Positions 1 through 8,561 of a stretch of 64,000 nucleotides of DNA are shown piece by piece. The notes under the pieces were generated by a model. It had not been told where the DNA came from. It was given only the letters and a program-made list of their open reading frames with translations, and did not search any database. How positions within the stretch are numbered: the first letter of the stretch is position 1; each line of letters opens with the position of its first letter. The position numbers and the translations under genes are program-made. This stretch comes from Trichomonas vaginalis G3 (lineage: Eukaryota; Parabasalia; Trichomonadida; Trichomonadidae). The stretch covers positions 22,787,585 to 22,851,584 of the forward strand of contig NC_067205.1 of the NCBI RefSeq assembly GCF_026262505.1, given 5' to 3'.

Positions 1-15
1 GCTTTAACAACTGCA

Positions 16-566
16 ATGAAACATGCAGATACTATGTTTGTACTGTTCAGACGAACTATAAATGACTATTCTTGTTTCTACAACCCTGGTATTAAATATC
101 ATATAAACATAGATGGCAAATATTATCCAAGAGAAGAATATTCTACAGTTGAGGATATGAGGTCATACAACTTGACATTAGATGCTATGAACTTTAACAA
201 CAACTTCACAACAACATTAACCCTGAAATGCAAAGTTCTATTATGCCATATGTGAAAGTATGGACTCATACAGGAGGTCAAAAAACTCAATATACAAATG
301 GAGACCGTTCAAACTTTTGGCTTGGCATTCCATTTGCTGACTCAGAAGACTTTATGGGTGGTATTTCAACTGTTGGTACTGTACAAATACAATATACTGG
401 TGACAGAGACGGTCCAGATGAATTGAGAGCAAAGAAGTTTACAAAACCAATAGCACTTTTCACGGAAGATGCTCTTTTGAAGATTCGTTCGATGAAACCT
501 GCTGGGGCTCCTCAGATTGGCATAACGACAGCTTCCATCGAGCAGATTTTGGCAGCAGGTCAGTAA
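16..566 (+). pseudogene. Major capsid protein-like gene, 3' part (Polinton A)
   Basis: The readable frames resemble the 3' part of the capsid locus of Polinton B (24985-26556). In particular NFWLGIPFADSEDF at about 335-375 corresponds to HFLCGFP in B, followed by a beta-strand-rich tail with a KPI-x-LF motif. The likely role is the double-jelly-roll major capsid protein of the Polinton virion. Only the 3' portion is in the window and the locus looks broken. The assignment rests on similarity inside the window and on gene order, not on a profile search. Confidence 0.45.
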
Positions 567-879
567 GTTGTTCTTGAACTGACTTCTCTCCGTCAAATAT
601 TGACAGTACGCCAGTTTTGACATAATATTGTAAGATAAACTTACATTTAGAAATATCTGTAAGTTTTGAAGTTATATTTTTGTCTGCTTCAAGAACTTTC
701 ACCATTTCAGTTATACCAACTTTCTTTGCTTTATGAAAATATTTAGGTTCAGCAAAGACTGCTATTCTATAACATTTTCCATTGTTTGTGTAAAGAACTA
801 TTCTGTCAATGTATTTGTATTGTTTGTGAGTATAAACTTTGTTCTGCTTCAATTCAATAAGATATCCGAATACGTCCAT
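460..879 (-). CDS. Hypothetical Polinton A protein, 139 aa
   Basis: Intact frame of 139 codons starting at ATG 879. It is divergent to the F2 gene at 898, with only 18 bp between them, so the two probably share a promoter region. Its 3' end overlaps the 3' end of the capsid gene on the other strand by about 100 bp. The protein is mixed alpha/beta and rich in Lys and Tyr, with no membrane segment and no motif I recognise. The function is unknown. Confidence 0.5.
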   Translation of the reverse strand: MDVFGYLIELKQNKVYTHKQYKYIDRIVLYTNNGKCYRIAVFAEPKYFHKAKKVGITEMVKVLEADKNITSKLTDISKCKFILQYYVKTGVLSIFDGEKSVQEQLTDLLPKSARWKLSLCQSEEPQQVSSNESSKEHLP

Positions 880-897
880 CTTTTTATTCTAAGTAAA

Positions 898-1476
898 ATG
901 TCATTTCCGAAAAATAGAAGCGTAAGTGTTTCAAAAGGTTTAATGGCGGTGGCAGATGTGAAGTTAAATTCACCAACTCAAACAAACAGTCAAAGTGTTA
1001 TTGTCAATGTCAAAGACAGAGATGTTGAAGTGGGGAAACCATACGAAGACGAAGATGGTATAACAATTGTTCCTGTAAAAGAACCAACATATCCTGAAGT
1101 TAACAGAGACTTAAGTTCTGTTGCAGATATTCGAAACGACTACCAACAACTGAAAGACAAACTTCAAACTCAGGAGAAGATTTGTCAAGCTTTAAGTATA
1201 ATGTTAAACTTGGTCGAACACAACCCTGTAAAAGTGAACTCATATGTCATTGCACCTCATGAAGTTTTGAAAGAACTATTGAAACTTTTGACAGAGGCAG
1301 ACGATATAAACATCAAAGAAATAGAACCCGACATTGGTTGCTGTGGTGTTTCATATAATGTCATTGACAAGATATACGTTATGAAAGGAGGTGAAACGTT
1401 GAACTTAAAATATAGTTTCCCAGACGTTATAAAAATATTTGACGACCACAACATTTCATTAAAATTTATTTGCTAA
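898..1476 (+). CDS. F2-family protein (Polinton A)
   Basis: The ATG at 898 (MSFPKNRS) is chosen over an upstream in-frame ATG at 733 because the upstream stretch is antisense to the minus-strand gene at 460-879. The product is about 192 aa: a low-complexity polar N-terminus, a central helical segment, then a C-terminal block around IEPDIGCCGV followed by beta strands. The same arrangement (DPEIECCG) ends the Polinton B gene at 8562-9176, so this is a conserved Polinton family, called F2 here. The paired cysteines and the length are conserved. The function is unknown; its position beside structural genes suggests a virion protein. Confidence 0.6.
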   Translation: MSFPKNRSVSVSKGLMAVADVKLNSPTQTNSQSVIVNVKDRDVEVGKPYEDEDGITIVPVKEPTYPEVNRDLSSVADIRNDYQQLKDKLQTQEKICQALSIMLNLVEHNPVKVNSYVIAPHEVLKELLKLLTEADDINIKEIEPDIGCCGVSYNVIDKIYVMKGGETLNLKYSFPDVIKIFDDHNISLKFIC

Positions 1477-1494
1477 GTAAATGCAGAAGACATA

Positions 1495-2277
1495 ATGGTT
1501 TATACTATTACGACTAAAAACCCCGAGTCATATAATTCTATAACAACAAACTTACAAAGTCCTCAAGGACGATATTGTAAACTAACCTTAAACACAATGA
1601 CGACTAAAGCCTGTTTTGCTCTTTTGACACCAGAAGACTTTATTGTTGTGAATGGTAAAAAATACTCCTTTGAAGATACTTACTCAGATATACCACCAAC
1701 AGGTTTTGTTGACTTATTTAATACTTTAAGTACGGGTGTAACATGTGCTGCAACTAGAGCAGGTTTCATTATGTTTGGATGTCCGACTGAGTTTACTATA
1801 AACGATATGAGCTATAATACAAAACTTATTTCTGGTTTTTACTACCAACAGTTTCCTATAACAGGAAAAGGTGTCATACAAGGAATGTCTATTCCATTGA
1901 CATTAAGCACACCAATCTTATATATTGTTTCAAACTTAGGTTCAAAGTGTTATTCGAATGTCGACAGAAACTATTATGACCAAAAGATACTTATGCGTAT
2001 AAACAATACTTTCTCTGCTGGTTTGCCTATTGTTCATTCGAATGCAGAATTTTCAACCTTAGTGAACTCAAACACTTTGGCAAGTATAACGTTGACATTA
2101 GTTGACGCAAACTTTGTTCCTGTAAAACTTTTATGTCCTATGTATTTGTCAATGACGGCAGAAAGTTTCGAATTGGAAGATGCAACTGGTGAAAGTATTG
2201 TATTACAAGAACAACTTCAACAACAAATAGCTCAAGAACAACAAATGCAACAAATGGAACAACAAAGTCAAGAATAA
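1495..2277 (+). CDS. Putative penton/minor capsid protein (Polinton A)
   Basis: A 260-aa protein that is mostly beta-strand in character (alternating hydrophobic residues, many Thr, Ser, Asn and Gly, few Lys), with a Gln-rich low-complexity C-terminal tail from about residue 232. In size, composition and position between capsid and helicase genes it fits a single-jelly-roll minor capsid (penton) protein of Polintons. That role is an inference; no diagnostic motif can be read directly. It starts 18 bp after the F2 gene, suggesting co-expression. The frame is whole. Confidence 0.45.
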   Translation: MVYTITTKNPESYNSITTNLQSPQGRYCKLTLNTMTTKACFALLTPEDFIVVNGKKYSFEDTYSDIPPTGFVDLFNTLSTGVTCAATRAGFIMFGCPTEFTINDMSYNTKLISGFYYQQFPITGKGVIQGMSIPLTLSTPILYIVSNLGSKCYSNVDRNYYDQKILMRINNTFSAGLPIVHSNAEFSTLVNSNTLASITLTLVDANFVPVKLLCPMYLSMTAESFELEDATGESIVLQEQLQQQIAQEQQMQQMEQQSQE

Positions 2278-2307
2278 AAAAATAATATTCTTTTTTTTTT
2301 TATAAAA

Positions 2308-3543
2308 ATGTACAGAATAGATGTTTCAGATTTTTATGACTTCCAAGCATTCAGAAATATGTGTCCATTTAGAGACTATAACAAAGCAGTCGAGAATTTG
2401 AAACGTTTAGTCATTTATGTTGACTCTGCCCCAGAATGTTATGTCATGAAAGAATGGGATGTTGTCTTTAACAAACCAAGAGCAACAATAGTGTCTGAAC
2501 AAGAATGTAGACAGAAACTTAAGAAAATAAAAGTTGTACAAGTTGGAATGAAGATGTTAGATGCTTGGGATATCTTATTGTCAAAGTTAGAAGATTTTTC
2601 AGTTCGAGGTATAAAGTTCTATACACCTTCTCCAAACTTCTATTCTATCTTCACTGGATATAAATACGAACAAGTAGAATGGAAACACAGTATTATAGAA
2701 GCTTGGTTAGACCATGTCAAAGAAATTATATGCAATGGAAACGAAAGAGTCTATGAGTATATCTTATGTTGGTTTGCAAATATCTTACAACATCCAAGTG
2801 CTAAAAATGAAACTGCTCTCATTATAATTGGAAAACAAGGAACTGGTAAGAATACTTTCTTTACAGATATTTTATGCAAACTGTTAGAGGGCTATTCGAA
2901 TCCGAATATGACAAACTTAGAAAACATCTGTGGCAAGTTTAACTCCTCAATAGAGAATATGAAACTTATAGTTTGCAATGAACTTCAAAGTATAGATACA
3001 ACAAAAGTTTTGAACTCAGATGCTTTGAAGAGTCTTATAACAGACAAAGCTGGAGTTGTTGAAAGAAAGTATAAAGACCAAAGAGTTTGTGAAAATGTTG
3101 CAAACTTCATTATGGTTTCAAACAATGCTGTTCCGATGAAGTTAGAAAGTTCTGACAGAAGATATGTAGTTGTCAGAACGTCAGATTCTCATATGCAAGA
3201 TACAGAATATTTTGACGCTTTGTCAGAATGTTTGACATCTGACTTTTACAACCACTTGTTCTCATATTTCATGACATTAGATATTTCTAAGTTCAATCCA
3301 AGACAAATTCCACATACCAAAGAGAGACAAACATTGTTAGAAGCAAACAAGAGTGTTTATGAACTGTTCATAGATGAAACTGACTTTGTGTCATTAGATG
3401 AAAGGTCATTGTACGATTCGTATAAACAATATTGTCAAGAATATGGTTATATGGCAGCTTCTAAACGTACATTCTTGGCAAATGTCAAAAGTCTTTTAGA
3501 TGTTCAGAATGGTGTATATACAAAGAAAATTTTTTCTGAGTAA
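2308..3543 (+). CDS. SF3/D5-like helicase (DUF5906-type)
   Basis: A 411-aa protein with the superfamily 3 helicase core. Walker A is GKQGTGKNT (residues 175-183), Walker B is LIVCNEL (220-226), the sensor strand is NFIMVSNN (266-273) and an arginine-finger-like DRRY lies at 283-286. The N-terminal third (FNKPRAT, then PSPNFYSIF) matches the usual region before the helicase in D5/NrS-1-like replication proteins. The C-terminal 60 residues look like a winged helix, as in poxvirus D5. A hexameric ATPase unwinding the replication fork is expected. No primase domain is visible. SF3 helicases are typical of virophages rather than of classical Polintons. The frame is whole. Confidence 0.85.
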   Translation: MYRIDVSDFYDFQAFRNMCPFRDYNKAVENLKRLVIYVDSAPECYVMKEWDVVFNKPRATIVSEQECRQKLKKIKVVQVGMKMLDAWDILLSKLEDFSVRGIKFYTPSPNFYSIFTGYKYEQVEWKHSIIEAWLDHVKEIICNGNERVYEYILCWFANILQHPSAKNETALIIIGKQGTGKNTFFTDILCKLLEGYSNPNMTNLENICGKFNSSIENMKLIVCNELQSIDTTKVLNSDALKSLITDKAGVVERKYKDQRVCENVANFIMVSNNAVPMKLESSDRRYVVVRTSDSHMQDTEYFDALSECLTSDFYNHLFSYFMTLDISKFNPRQIPHTKERQTLLEANKSVYELFIDETDFVSLDERSLYDSYKQYCQEYGYMAASKRTFLANVKSLLDVQNGVYTKKIFSE

Positions 3544-3578
3544 ATTTAAAAAAAAATATTTTTTATCCGATAGAAAAG

Positions 3579-3998
3579 ATGACGAAATATATTTCAGTAA
3601 ACAAGTACATGTCAGGACTTAAAGAAGAACTAGACCCATTCACATATTTGAATGTTTACTTCTACCATTTTGAAAAGTCTTCATTCAGCAAAGTTTGGAA
3701 CATCGAACCAGTTAAGTTTGCTATTGTGACTAAAAATGGTGCGAAATTTGAAGACTTAGACATAGAAGGTTTGTTAACAGTCAAAGAAAATTTTGACAGA
3801 AGGTTCTCAAACCTTAAAGAAGGCAAAGCATACAAACTTGTTATACCTTATGAACCAAAGAAGACAGACGACTATGAATATTATGAGTCTAAAGTTGTAG
3901 AAGTTCAAGGTAAATTGGGTAAAAAGATTTTAGAGTCTAAGCCAGTGTTTACTCCTAAAGAGGAAGAGAACATTGACATTGACCCAGAAATGTTCTAA
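3579..3998 (+). CDS. Hypothetical Polinton A protein, 139 aa
   Basis: Intact frame starting 36 bp after the helicase stop, probably in the same transcription unit. The protein is charged and soluble, with a YEYYESKVVEVQGKLGKK segment and an acidic tail (EEENIDIDPEMF). That tail recalls the acidic end of the Polinton B protein at 18784-19257 (EEIDPEAI). Small acidic-tailed proteins next to a helicase often act as single-strand-DNA-binding or processivity factors, but this is only a guess from position. Confidence 0.5.
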   Translation: MTKYISVNKYMSGLKEELDPFTYLNVYFYHFEKSSFSKVWNIEPVKFAIVTKNGAKFEDLDIEGLLTVKENFDRRFSNLKEGKAYKLVIPYEPKKTDDYEYYESKVVEVQGKLGKKILESKPVFTPKEEENIDIDPEMF

Positions 3999-4018
3999 AA
4001 ATAAAATTTTATTTTTAC

Positions 4019-4456
4019 ATGTCAAATTTCTTCTTCGGTGGAACTGGCTCTGGTTCTTTCTTCTCTTCTTCTACTTTCTTTTCTTTCTTCTTCTTCTCTG
4101 GTGGAGATATGTCAAATTTCTCAGAACCATATCTATGTAAAAGTTCTTTGTCCTTTAATAGCTCTTCTATTCTGTTTTCTATTTCATCTTCAAGAACACC
4201 GCATGTGTCTTCTTTGCATTCTAAGAACTTTTGTTGGACTTCATCTTTCCAATCGGCGTCATCTCTGTCAACAAGTCTGTCATTGACAAATTTTAAGACT
4301 GCTCTTTGTAATGTTTTATGGTTCTTGTCATATTCCCAGAAACAGAACTTTAGAACAAATTCACCTTTCTTGTTTACACTATGTAAGATTTTATGGTCGA
4401 CAGATGTTTTGCTGTCAAAAGTTTGTCTCGAATATAGATAGTGAAATCGCTAGACA
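4019..4456 (-). pseudogene. F1-family gene (Polinton A)
   Basis: On the minus strand the locus starts at ATG 4456 and shows the F1 core (EFVLKF, then LKFVNDRLVDRD), which is shared with 17340-17714 in Polinton B and 55217-55552 in Polinton D. It differs by a long Glu/Lys/Pro-rich tail (PPEKKKKEKKVEEEKK). The locus looks broken. The long plus-strand frame over the same bases is its antisense shadow. The family's function is unknown; its presence in three elements suggests a core accessory role. Confidence 0.55.
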
Positions 4457-4496
4457 TTTTCTAAAAGATAAAAATTTTAATTTTTTCTAAAAATAT

Positions 4497-4933
4497 GTTA
4501 GAAAAAAAGTTTGCTGACATTGACAAGAAATTTGAGAATGTTTTAAATAAGAACAAGAGGAAGTTAGAAAATGCTCAGATAAAACCTATACATGACAAGT
4601 TCTTATTTGCTCAGAATGTATAACAGGTCTAATTGCACCACCTGGTCGGGTAAGACTTTCACTTATCTTAAAAATGGCTGCACAACAACAAGAACTAGAT
4701 GAGAGGAACCCATTCTATGAGTTAGTAGTCATTTGTTCGACTTCTGGTCAATTTGACCAAACCGTCAATTCGTTTAAAGATATTATAAAGAAGTCTAAGT
4801 TAGTATGTATAAAAGACTCTGAGTTGTTGGATTGGATAAAGAAGTACCAAAGAAGAGTTTTGAAGTACAATGCTATAAATGAGTATATAAATTCTAAGTT
4901 CAAAGACCCTAATGAGGAAATGCAGAGAATATT
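4497..4933 (+). pseudogene. Packaging ATPase (FtsK/HerA type), first part, Polinton A
   Basis: First part of the A32-like genome-packaging ATPase of Polinton A. The Walker A region lies near 4640-4670, followed by the ELVVICSTSG strand and a helical segment. The gene is cut at 4934 by Polinton B and its remainder lies at 28021-28452. It is homologous to the ATPase of B at 7257-8138. The enzyme family translocates element DNA into capsids. The locus is broken by the insertion and shows about one further break. Confidence 0.75.
4929..4933. repeat. Target-site duplication of Polinton B, left copy
   Basis: ATATT (or ATATTA if the next base is counted) directly precedes the left terminal repeat of B. 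The same ATATT(A) follows the right terminal repeat at 28021. A 5-6 bp duplication fits the 6-bp target duplication usual for Polintons, whose ends begin with AG. Confidence 0.8.
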
Positions 4934-5136
4934 AGTTAGTATGGTTATCTTGGGTACTGTGGCACTGCGTTCCACCTTACCCAATATAACCTTAAATATT
5001 TACAAAACCAGTAACGTATATTTTACAACACAAAACGACAACACTCACTTAACCTTAAATATTTACAAAGCCGCCAACCACTTCACCTCACCAACATTTT
5101 CGCTAACGACTTCACTAATGAAAAAATAAACGTTCT

Positions 5137-5473
5137 CACTAATTCCCACTAATGTTCTCATTTACAAAAGTATTGCAACGCTTCCCATTGCTGTGCTTCA
5201 CACAACAGTCATATTCTTCTACTCACTTTCTTCTCAATATAGGTCAAAATCACTGTCATAGTTTATACTGTAAGTTTTGACAAAGCTAATGAAACACGTT
5301 TACCGTTTGTATCTATGCTTTATATATCTCCCATTATGTTTGTTGTCGTAAACGCTCAAACTAACTTTACCCTTTCTCCCTCGTATCTGATAGAATGTAT
5401 TTTCACGAGGAACGAAGAACAAATTCTTGAACTCATGACCGTTGTAGTTTGTTATCTCAATAGTTTTCGTCAT
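5137..5473 (-). pseudogene. TIR-borne gene, left copy (Polinton B)
   Basis: Second copy of the gene at 27474-27794, in the left terminal repeat, reading outward to the element end. It starts at ATG 5473. This copy looks broken. Because each element end carries one copy, the gene dose is two per element, and recombination or replication between ends could keep the copies similar. Confidence 0.6.
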
Positions 5474-5566
5474 TTATATAAAAAAAAATAAAATAAAATA
5501 AAAAATAAACTTAAAAAATATATCACCACCCTCACACGTATGAAAACATAGCACAAAAATAAATTT

Positions 5567-5612
5567 AGGTGAAGTGGTGAATCTCACCCTTTTTTCACCT
5601 CTTTTTTCACCC
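5567..5612. promoter_or_regulatory. AGGTGA/TCACCT module, copy 1
   Basis: Cluster of TCACC/AGGTGA motifs in inverted arrangement (AGGTGAAGTGGTGAATCTC, then repeats of TTTTTTCACC). It lies in the left terminal repeat between two minus-strand genes. Six further copies are spread over Polinton B. Confidence 0.6.
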
Positions 5613-5619
5613 GTTGAAT

Positions 5620-6135
5620 TCATTGCTTTATAACTCTCTTCCTTGGTTTCTTTTTAGTTGCTTTCTTCACGTCTGTCTCCAACTTGACTGTCTTTCTTCT
5701 TCGTCCGTAATGATACCAGTTACTTCCACCAGTCAATGGGTCAAATGGTCTTTCGTAAGGGTTTCCATACATTCCATAGGGACCATACGGAAGAACTACT
5801 GGTGGAGGAAGAGTTCCATCGACTCTATTTAAATGCATTGTTTCACCTTTCATCTGGTCATTAAAGTCTTTTGCGTGTTTTGCAAACTCATCGTCCTTTC
5901 CTAAAGCATTTTCTGACTCAGTCGCAACCAAATTGGATGCTTTATTTATGAGCCCTATTTTATTTAATCTTAACTTCTTTGCAACCCAGCCTCCAATCTT
6001 TCCTTTATTTGCATCTAATGTCTTCGAAACCCTTCCTCCACTCATTTTATTTACTGCGTCATAAGCTCCAAGTGCTTTTGCTCCAAATGCTAATGCTTTT
6101 GTTCCCATTGCGCCTAAAGCTGCCCAAGCTACCAT
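5620..6135 (-). CDS. Gly/Ala-rich basic virion-like protein, 171 aa
   Basis: Starts at ATG 6135 (MVAWAALGAMGTKALAFG). The N-terminus is hydrophobic, rich in Ala and Gly and probably amphipathic. The middle holds GPYGMYGNPYERPFDP, and the tail is strongly basic (RRRKTVKLE, KKATKKKPRKR). The architecture recalls membrane-active or core proteins of adenovirus type (pVI/pX), and a protein of similar style lies at 36435-36836 in Polinton C. This is a comparison by architecture only. The last codons lie in the terminal repeat. The frame is whole. Confidence 0.55.
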   Translation of the reverse strand: MVAWAALGAMGTKALAFGAKALGAYDAVNKMSGGRVSKTLDANKGKIGGWVAKKLRLNKIGLINKASNLVATESENALGKDDEFAKHAKDFNDQMKGETMHLNRVDGTLPPPVVLPYGPYGMYGNPYERPFDPLTGGSNWYHYGRRRKTVKLETDVKKATKKKPRKRVIKQ

Positions 6136-6200
6136 TTACACCATATTAAAATCATCTCTCTTCAATATTATCTCATAAAAGTTCTCGTTACTGGAGAAAG

Positions 6201-6359
6201 TCAATGAAACATAAACATTCTCACGGCTTCGCCCTCACCGCTTTGCGGTCTATCTAACTTCTTTCTTATCTCATCTATTCGCTTCAAAATGTCTGAACAA
6301 TTGCTAACATCTTCTACAACAGTTATTTCATCATGAATGACCTTCAAGAACAAGCTCAT
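6201..6359 (-). CDS. Small ORF, 52 aa, Polinton B
   Basis: A short frame from ATG 6359 (MSLFLKVIHDEITVVEDV) to a stop at 6201, sitting exactly between two minus-strand genes. Its C-terminal part runs through a GC-rich double hairpin (6224-6250), which adds a segment around RPQSGEGEAV. It may be a real small gene whose tail was changed by that insert. The function is unknown. Confidence 0.35.
   Translation of the reverse strand: MSLFLKVIHDEITVVEDVSNCSDILKRIDEIRKKLDRPQSGEGEAVRMFMFH
6224..6250. repeat. GC-rich double mini-hairpin
   Basis: Two adjacent short GC-rich palindromes: GGCTTCGCC, then CCGCTTTGCGG. They have three-base loops and stand out in AT-rich DNA. Similar doublets occur at 9283, 18715, 19516, 23195, 23254, 24684, 56317 and 58011. 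Confidence 0.6.
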
Positions 6360-7240
6360 TTAATATGCTATTAAAATCATCTCAATAATGAGTCCATCCT
6401 TTCCATCTTTAGGTAGCACAACATCTTTCATTGAAGAAGGTTCGACAAGTCTTATGTTAAACTTACTGACAAAGTTTGTTATACTATAATGCTTCGGTGG
6501 CGAATACATGTAGTTTGAAAGACATAATATAGATTCTTCAGCAAATTCACTTATACTGGATTTTATAACAATGTTCTCACGAGACCAAATACCACCAATT
6601 GACAATCTTGTAAGCAATCCTGCTGAACCTTCTACTGTAAACGTCGATGGTAACATTCCACGAAGGTCATCTATTGACATCGTTGAGTCACTGAATTTAA
6701 ATATTTTCTTAAAGCAATCGTCATTATCTAACCATGCAATAGCTTTGAAGTTTTCATTCGAATATACATCTGCTTCATTAAATGTAAAACCTGACTTCTT
6801 TGCAGAGACGACTTTAAAATCTATTGAGTTGTTTCAAAATTATATGCTATGGTAACTTCTGAAGGTAATGGATGTCCTTCCGCAGTCAGTTGTTCTCTCA
6901 CTACCGTTTGAAGCTTTGTGTTAAAAACTTTCATGTCATCTCCTGTGTCTAGGTTCACATACACAGCAATAGGAAAACTATCTTGCTTCTTTGTTTCATC
7001 ATTATACCTCAAAACATTAAAGTTCTTCAATAATATTGTCCTTCCTGCTGGAATACTTCGAACCTGTCTGATTTCAATAGCTTTCTCACCTCCTACATAC
7101 TCTACCCAGTGTCTTGGATATTCATAAGTATACTGACTTTCTTGAATTTTGGTAGGTTTCATCATAACGTGTTCATAGTATATCTTTATACTCTTGTCAG
7201 TTAGACTCGGTGCTATGTTCTGAATATTTCTGACTTGCAT
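6360..7240 (-). pseudogene. Structural protein gene, same family as 31948-32808
   Basis: The readable frames start at ATG 7240 (MQVRNIQNIAPSLTD). They contain YEYPRHWVEYVGGEKAIEIR and AVYVNLDTGDDM, which parallel FDYPIRWLQSPSDAKAIGFR and AVYFHG in the Polinton C protein at 31948-32808. The protein is beta-rich with no enzyme motif, so a virion protein is likely. The locus looks broken once. It is divergent from the ATPase gene at 7257, with 16 bp between the starts. Confidence 0.5.
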
Positions 7241-7256
7241 TTTTAATGGAGATAAA

Positions 7257-8138
7257 ATGAAGCATTTAATACATGACGTAGATGAAGACATGAATGAAAC
7301 TACAGACAAACTTAACTCTTCTCTCATTCTTCCTTTCAGTAAGGACTATGAGTTCTGTTCAAATGGTGTTTATTTCTATTGTGGAAAGATGGGTCAGGTA
7401 AGACATTTAACCTCATTCGTCATATACTCATAACAGAGCGTTTAGGAAACGACTCTTATTATGACCAAATCATTATATCAGCAACTTCAGACTCTATGGA
7501 CTCAACAGCGAAAACATTTATGTCAAAAGTTCAAGCCTCTGTCGTTAAAGTTCCAGACAGTGAACTCATTGAATTTCTTCAACGTTACATTCGACGTAAG
7601 AGGAAATATTATGCCATCGTTGAATTTATACAGTCAGGAATGCAAAAGACTTCAGAAGAGATGGAAAGAATTATTGACAAACACCACTTACGTCAATACT
7701 CAGGAGTTTACGATATGAAACGACTGACAAACTACATTCTATCAAAACTTTCAAAATACCCCTTCAAAAAGTATCCTTCAAACACTCTGGTTTGTGACGA
7801 CTTCGCCGGAAAAGGTTTAGTGTCAAACCTGACTCACCATTAGCTAACATCATTACTAAAGTCAGACATTACCACTTAACTGTAGCAATACTTATGCAAA
7901 CATGAGGTTTTTAGCTTTAAACATAAAACGTCTCATAACTGACTTCGTTATCTTTCAAGGTTTCTCACGTTATGATATTGAACTCATTTGGAAACAGTCA
8001 GGTATAACATTACCTTTTGAAGAAATTTGGGAAGCATATAAGTCTCTCATCTCTCCTCGTTCATACCTTGAGATTCATATCATGACTAATACCATTAAAG
8101 TCAAAAATATTCCATGGGAACGACCAACATTGTTTTAA
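7257..8138 (+). pseudogene. Packaging ATPase (FtsK/HerA type), Polinton B
   Basis: Shows a P-loop (GSGKTFNLIRH, near 7391), the strand DQIIISATSDS, a Walker B-like strand NTLVCDDFAG (near 7780) and the C-terminal block SRYDIELIWKQSG. All of these match the ATPase of Polinton A in order and spacing. The enzyme would pump DNA into the capsid. The locus is broken, with about two breaks. The 3' end touches the minus-strand gene that ends at 8135. Confidence 0.75.
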
Positions 8139-8536
8139 AGTTTAACCTTCAATTGACTGATGGTAAACAAATTCCATGCATCTCTGTCGCCATTTCTGTT
8201 AATATTTTTGCTGTCATTCATATCATCCACTTCCCCATCCGTTAGCTTTTGAGGATATGCGTTAGAATAGCTGTTCTTAAATGAAGGCTTTTCACCTTTG
8301 AGAGCATAAACTCTATAACTTTCTGCATACTTTATGTTTGAACCTCCTGAGCCATCATTGACATAAATTTTTATAGGCTTCCACCCTTTGTTCATGTTCC
8401 TGCTTCTTCCCTTAGCTCTTTTGTTCAGTAGTTCTACATCTTTATACACAGCACCTGTCTCAGTGAATTCAACAATATTTTCATTCGTTAGCTTTACATT
8501 CAAACCCTTGTCGAGTATATTGTTCATTTCATACAT
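8135..8536 (-). CDS. Hypothetical Polinton B protein, ~133 aa
   Basis: The ATG at 8536 (MYEMNNILDKGLN) is preferred to a more upstream one because the upstream part would be antisense to the start of the F2 gene at 8562. The protein is hydrophilic, with a GWKPIKIYVNDGSGGSN segment and a run rich in Asp and Asn near the C-terminus. In place and size it could be the maturation protease of other Polintons, but no His/Asp/Cys catalytic pattern can be read, so I leave it unassigned. Confidence 0.4.
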   Translation of the reverse strand: MYEMNNILDKGLNVKLTNENIVEFTETGAVYKDVELLNKRAKGRSRNMNKGWKPIKIYVNDGSGGSNIKYAESYRVYALKGEKPSFKNSYSNAYPQKLTDGEVDDMNDSKNINRNGDRDAWNLFTISQLKVKL

Positions 8537-8561
8537 ATAAAAGGTTTTTATTCTATATGAA

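Larger units (their letters stand above)
1..4933 (+). mobile_element. Polinton A (Maverick), left visible part
   Basis: Left visible portion of a Polinton whose left end lies outside the window. Its genes are, in order, a major-capsid-like 3' end, a small minus-strand gene, an F2-family gene, a penton-like gene, an SF3 helicase, a small gene, an F1-family gene and the first part of a packaging ATPase. The element continues at 28021 after nested Polinton B. It is older than B, because B lies inside it. Most central genes look whole, while the capsid, F1 and ATPase loci look broken (a handful of breaks). Confidence 0.8.
4934..5644. repeat. Left terminal inverted repeat of Polinton B
   Basis: Reverse complement of 27296-28020. 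It starts AGTTAGTATGG, includes a copy of the 106-aa TIR gene and a TCACCT module, and reaches into the last codons of the gene at 5620-6135. Identity ends near AAGGAAGAGAGTTATAAAG. Confidence 0.9.

Noticed and set aside
733-897. Longer N-terminus of the F2 gene from ATG 733
   Set aside because: It overlaps the minus-strand gene at 460-879 fully and has no counterpart in the Polinton B relative.
4019-4441. Plus-strand Ser/Phe-rich open frame of 140 codons
   Set aside because: Antisense shadow of the F1-family gene; the composition reflects the reverse of Lys/Glu codons.
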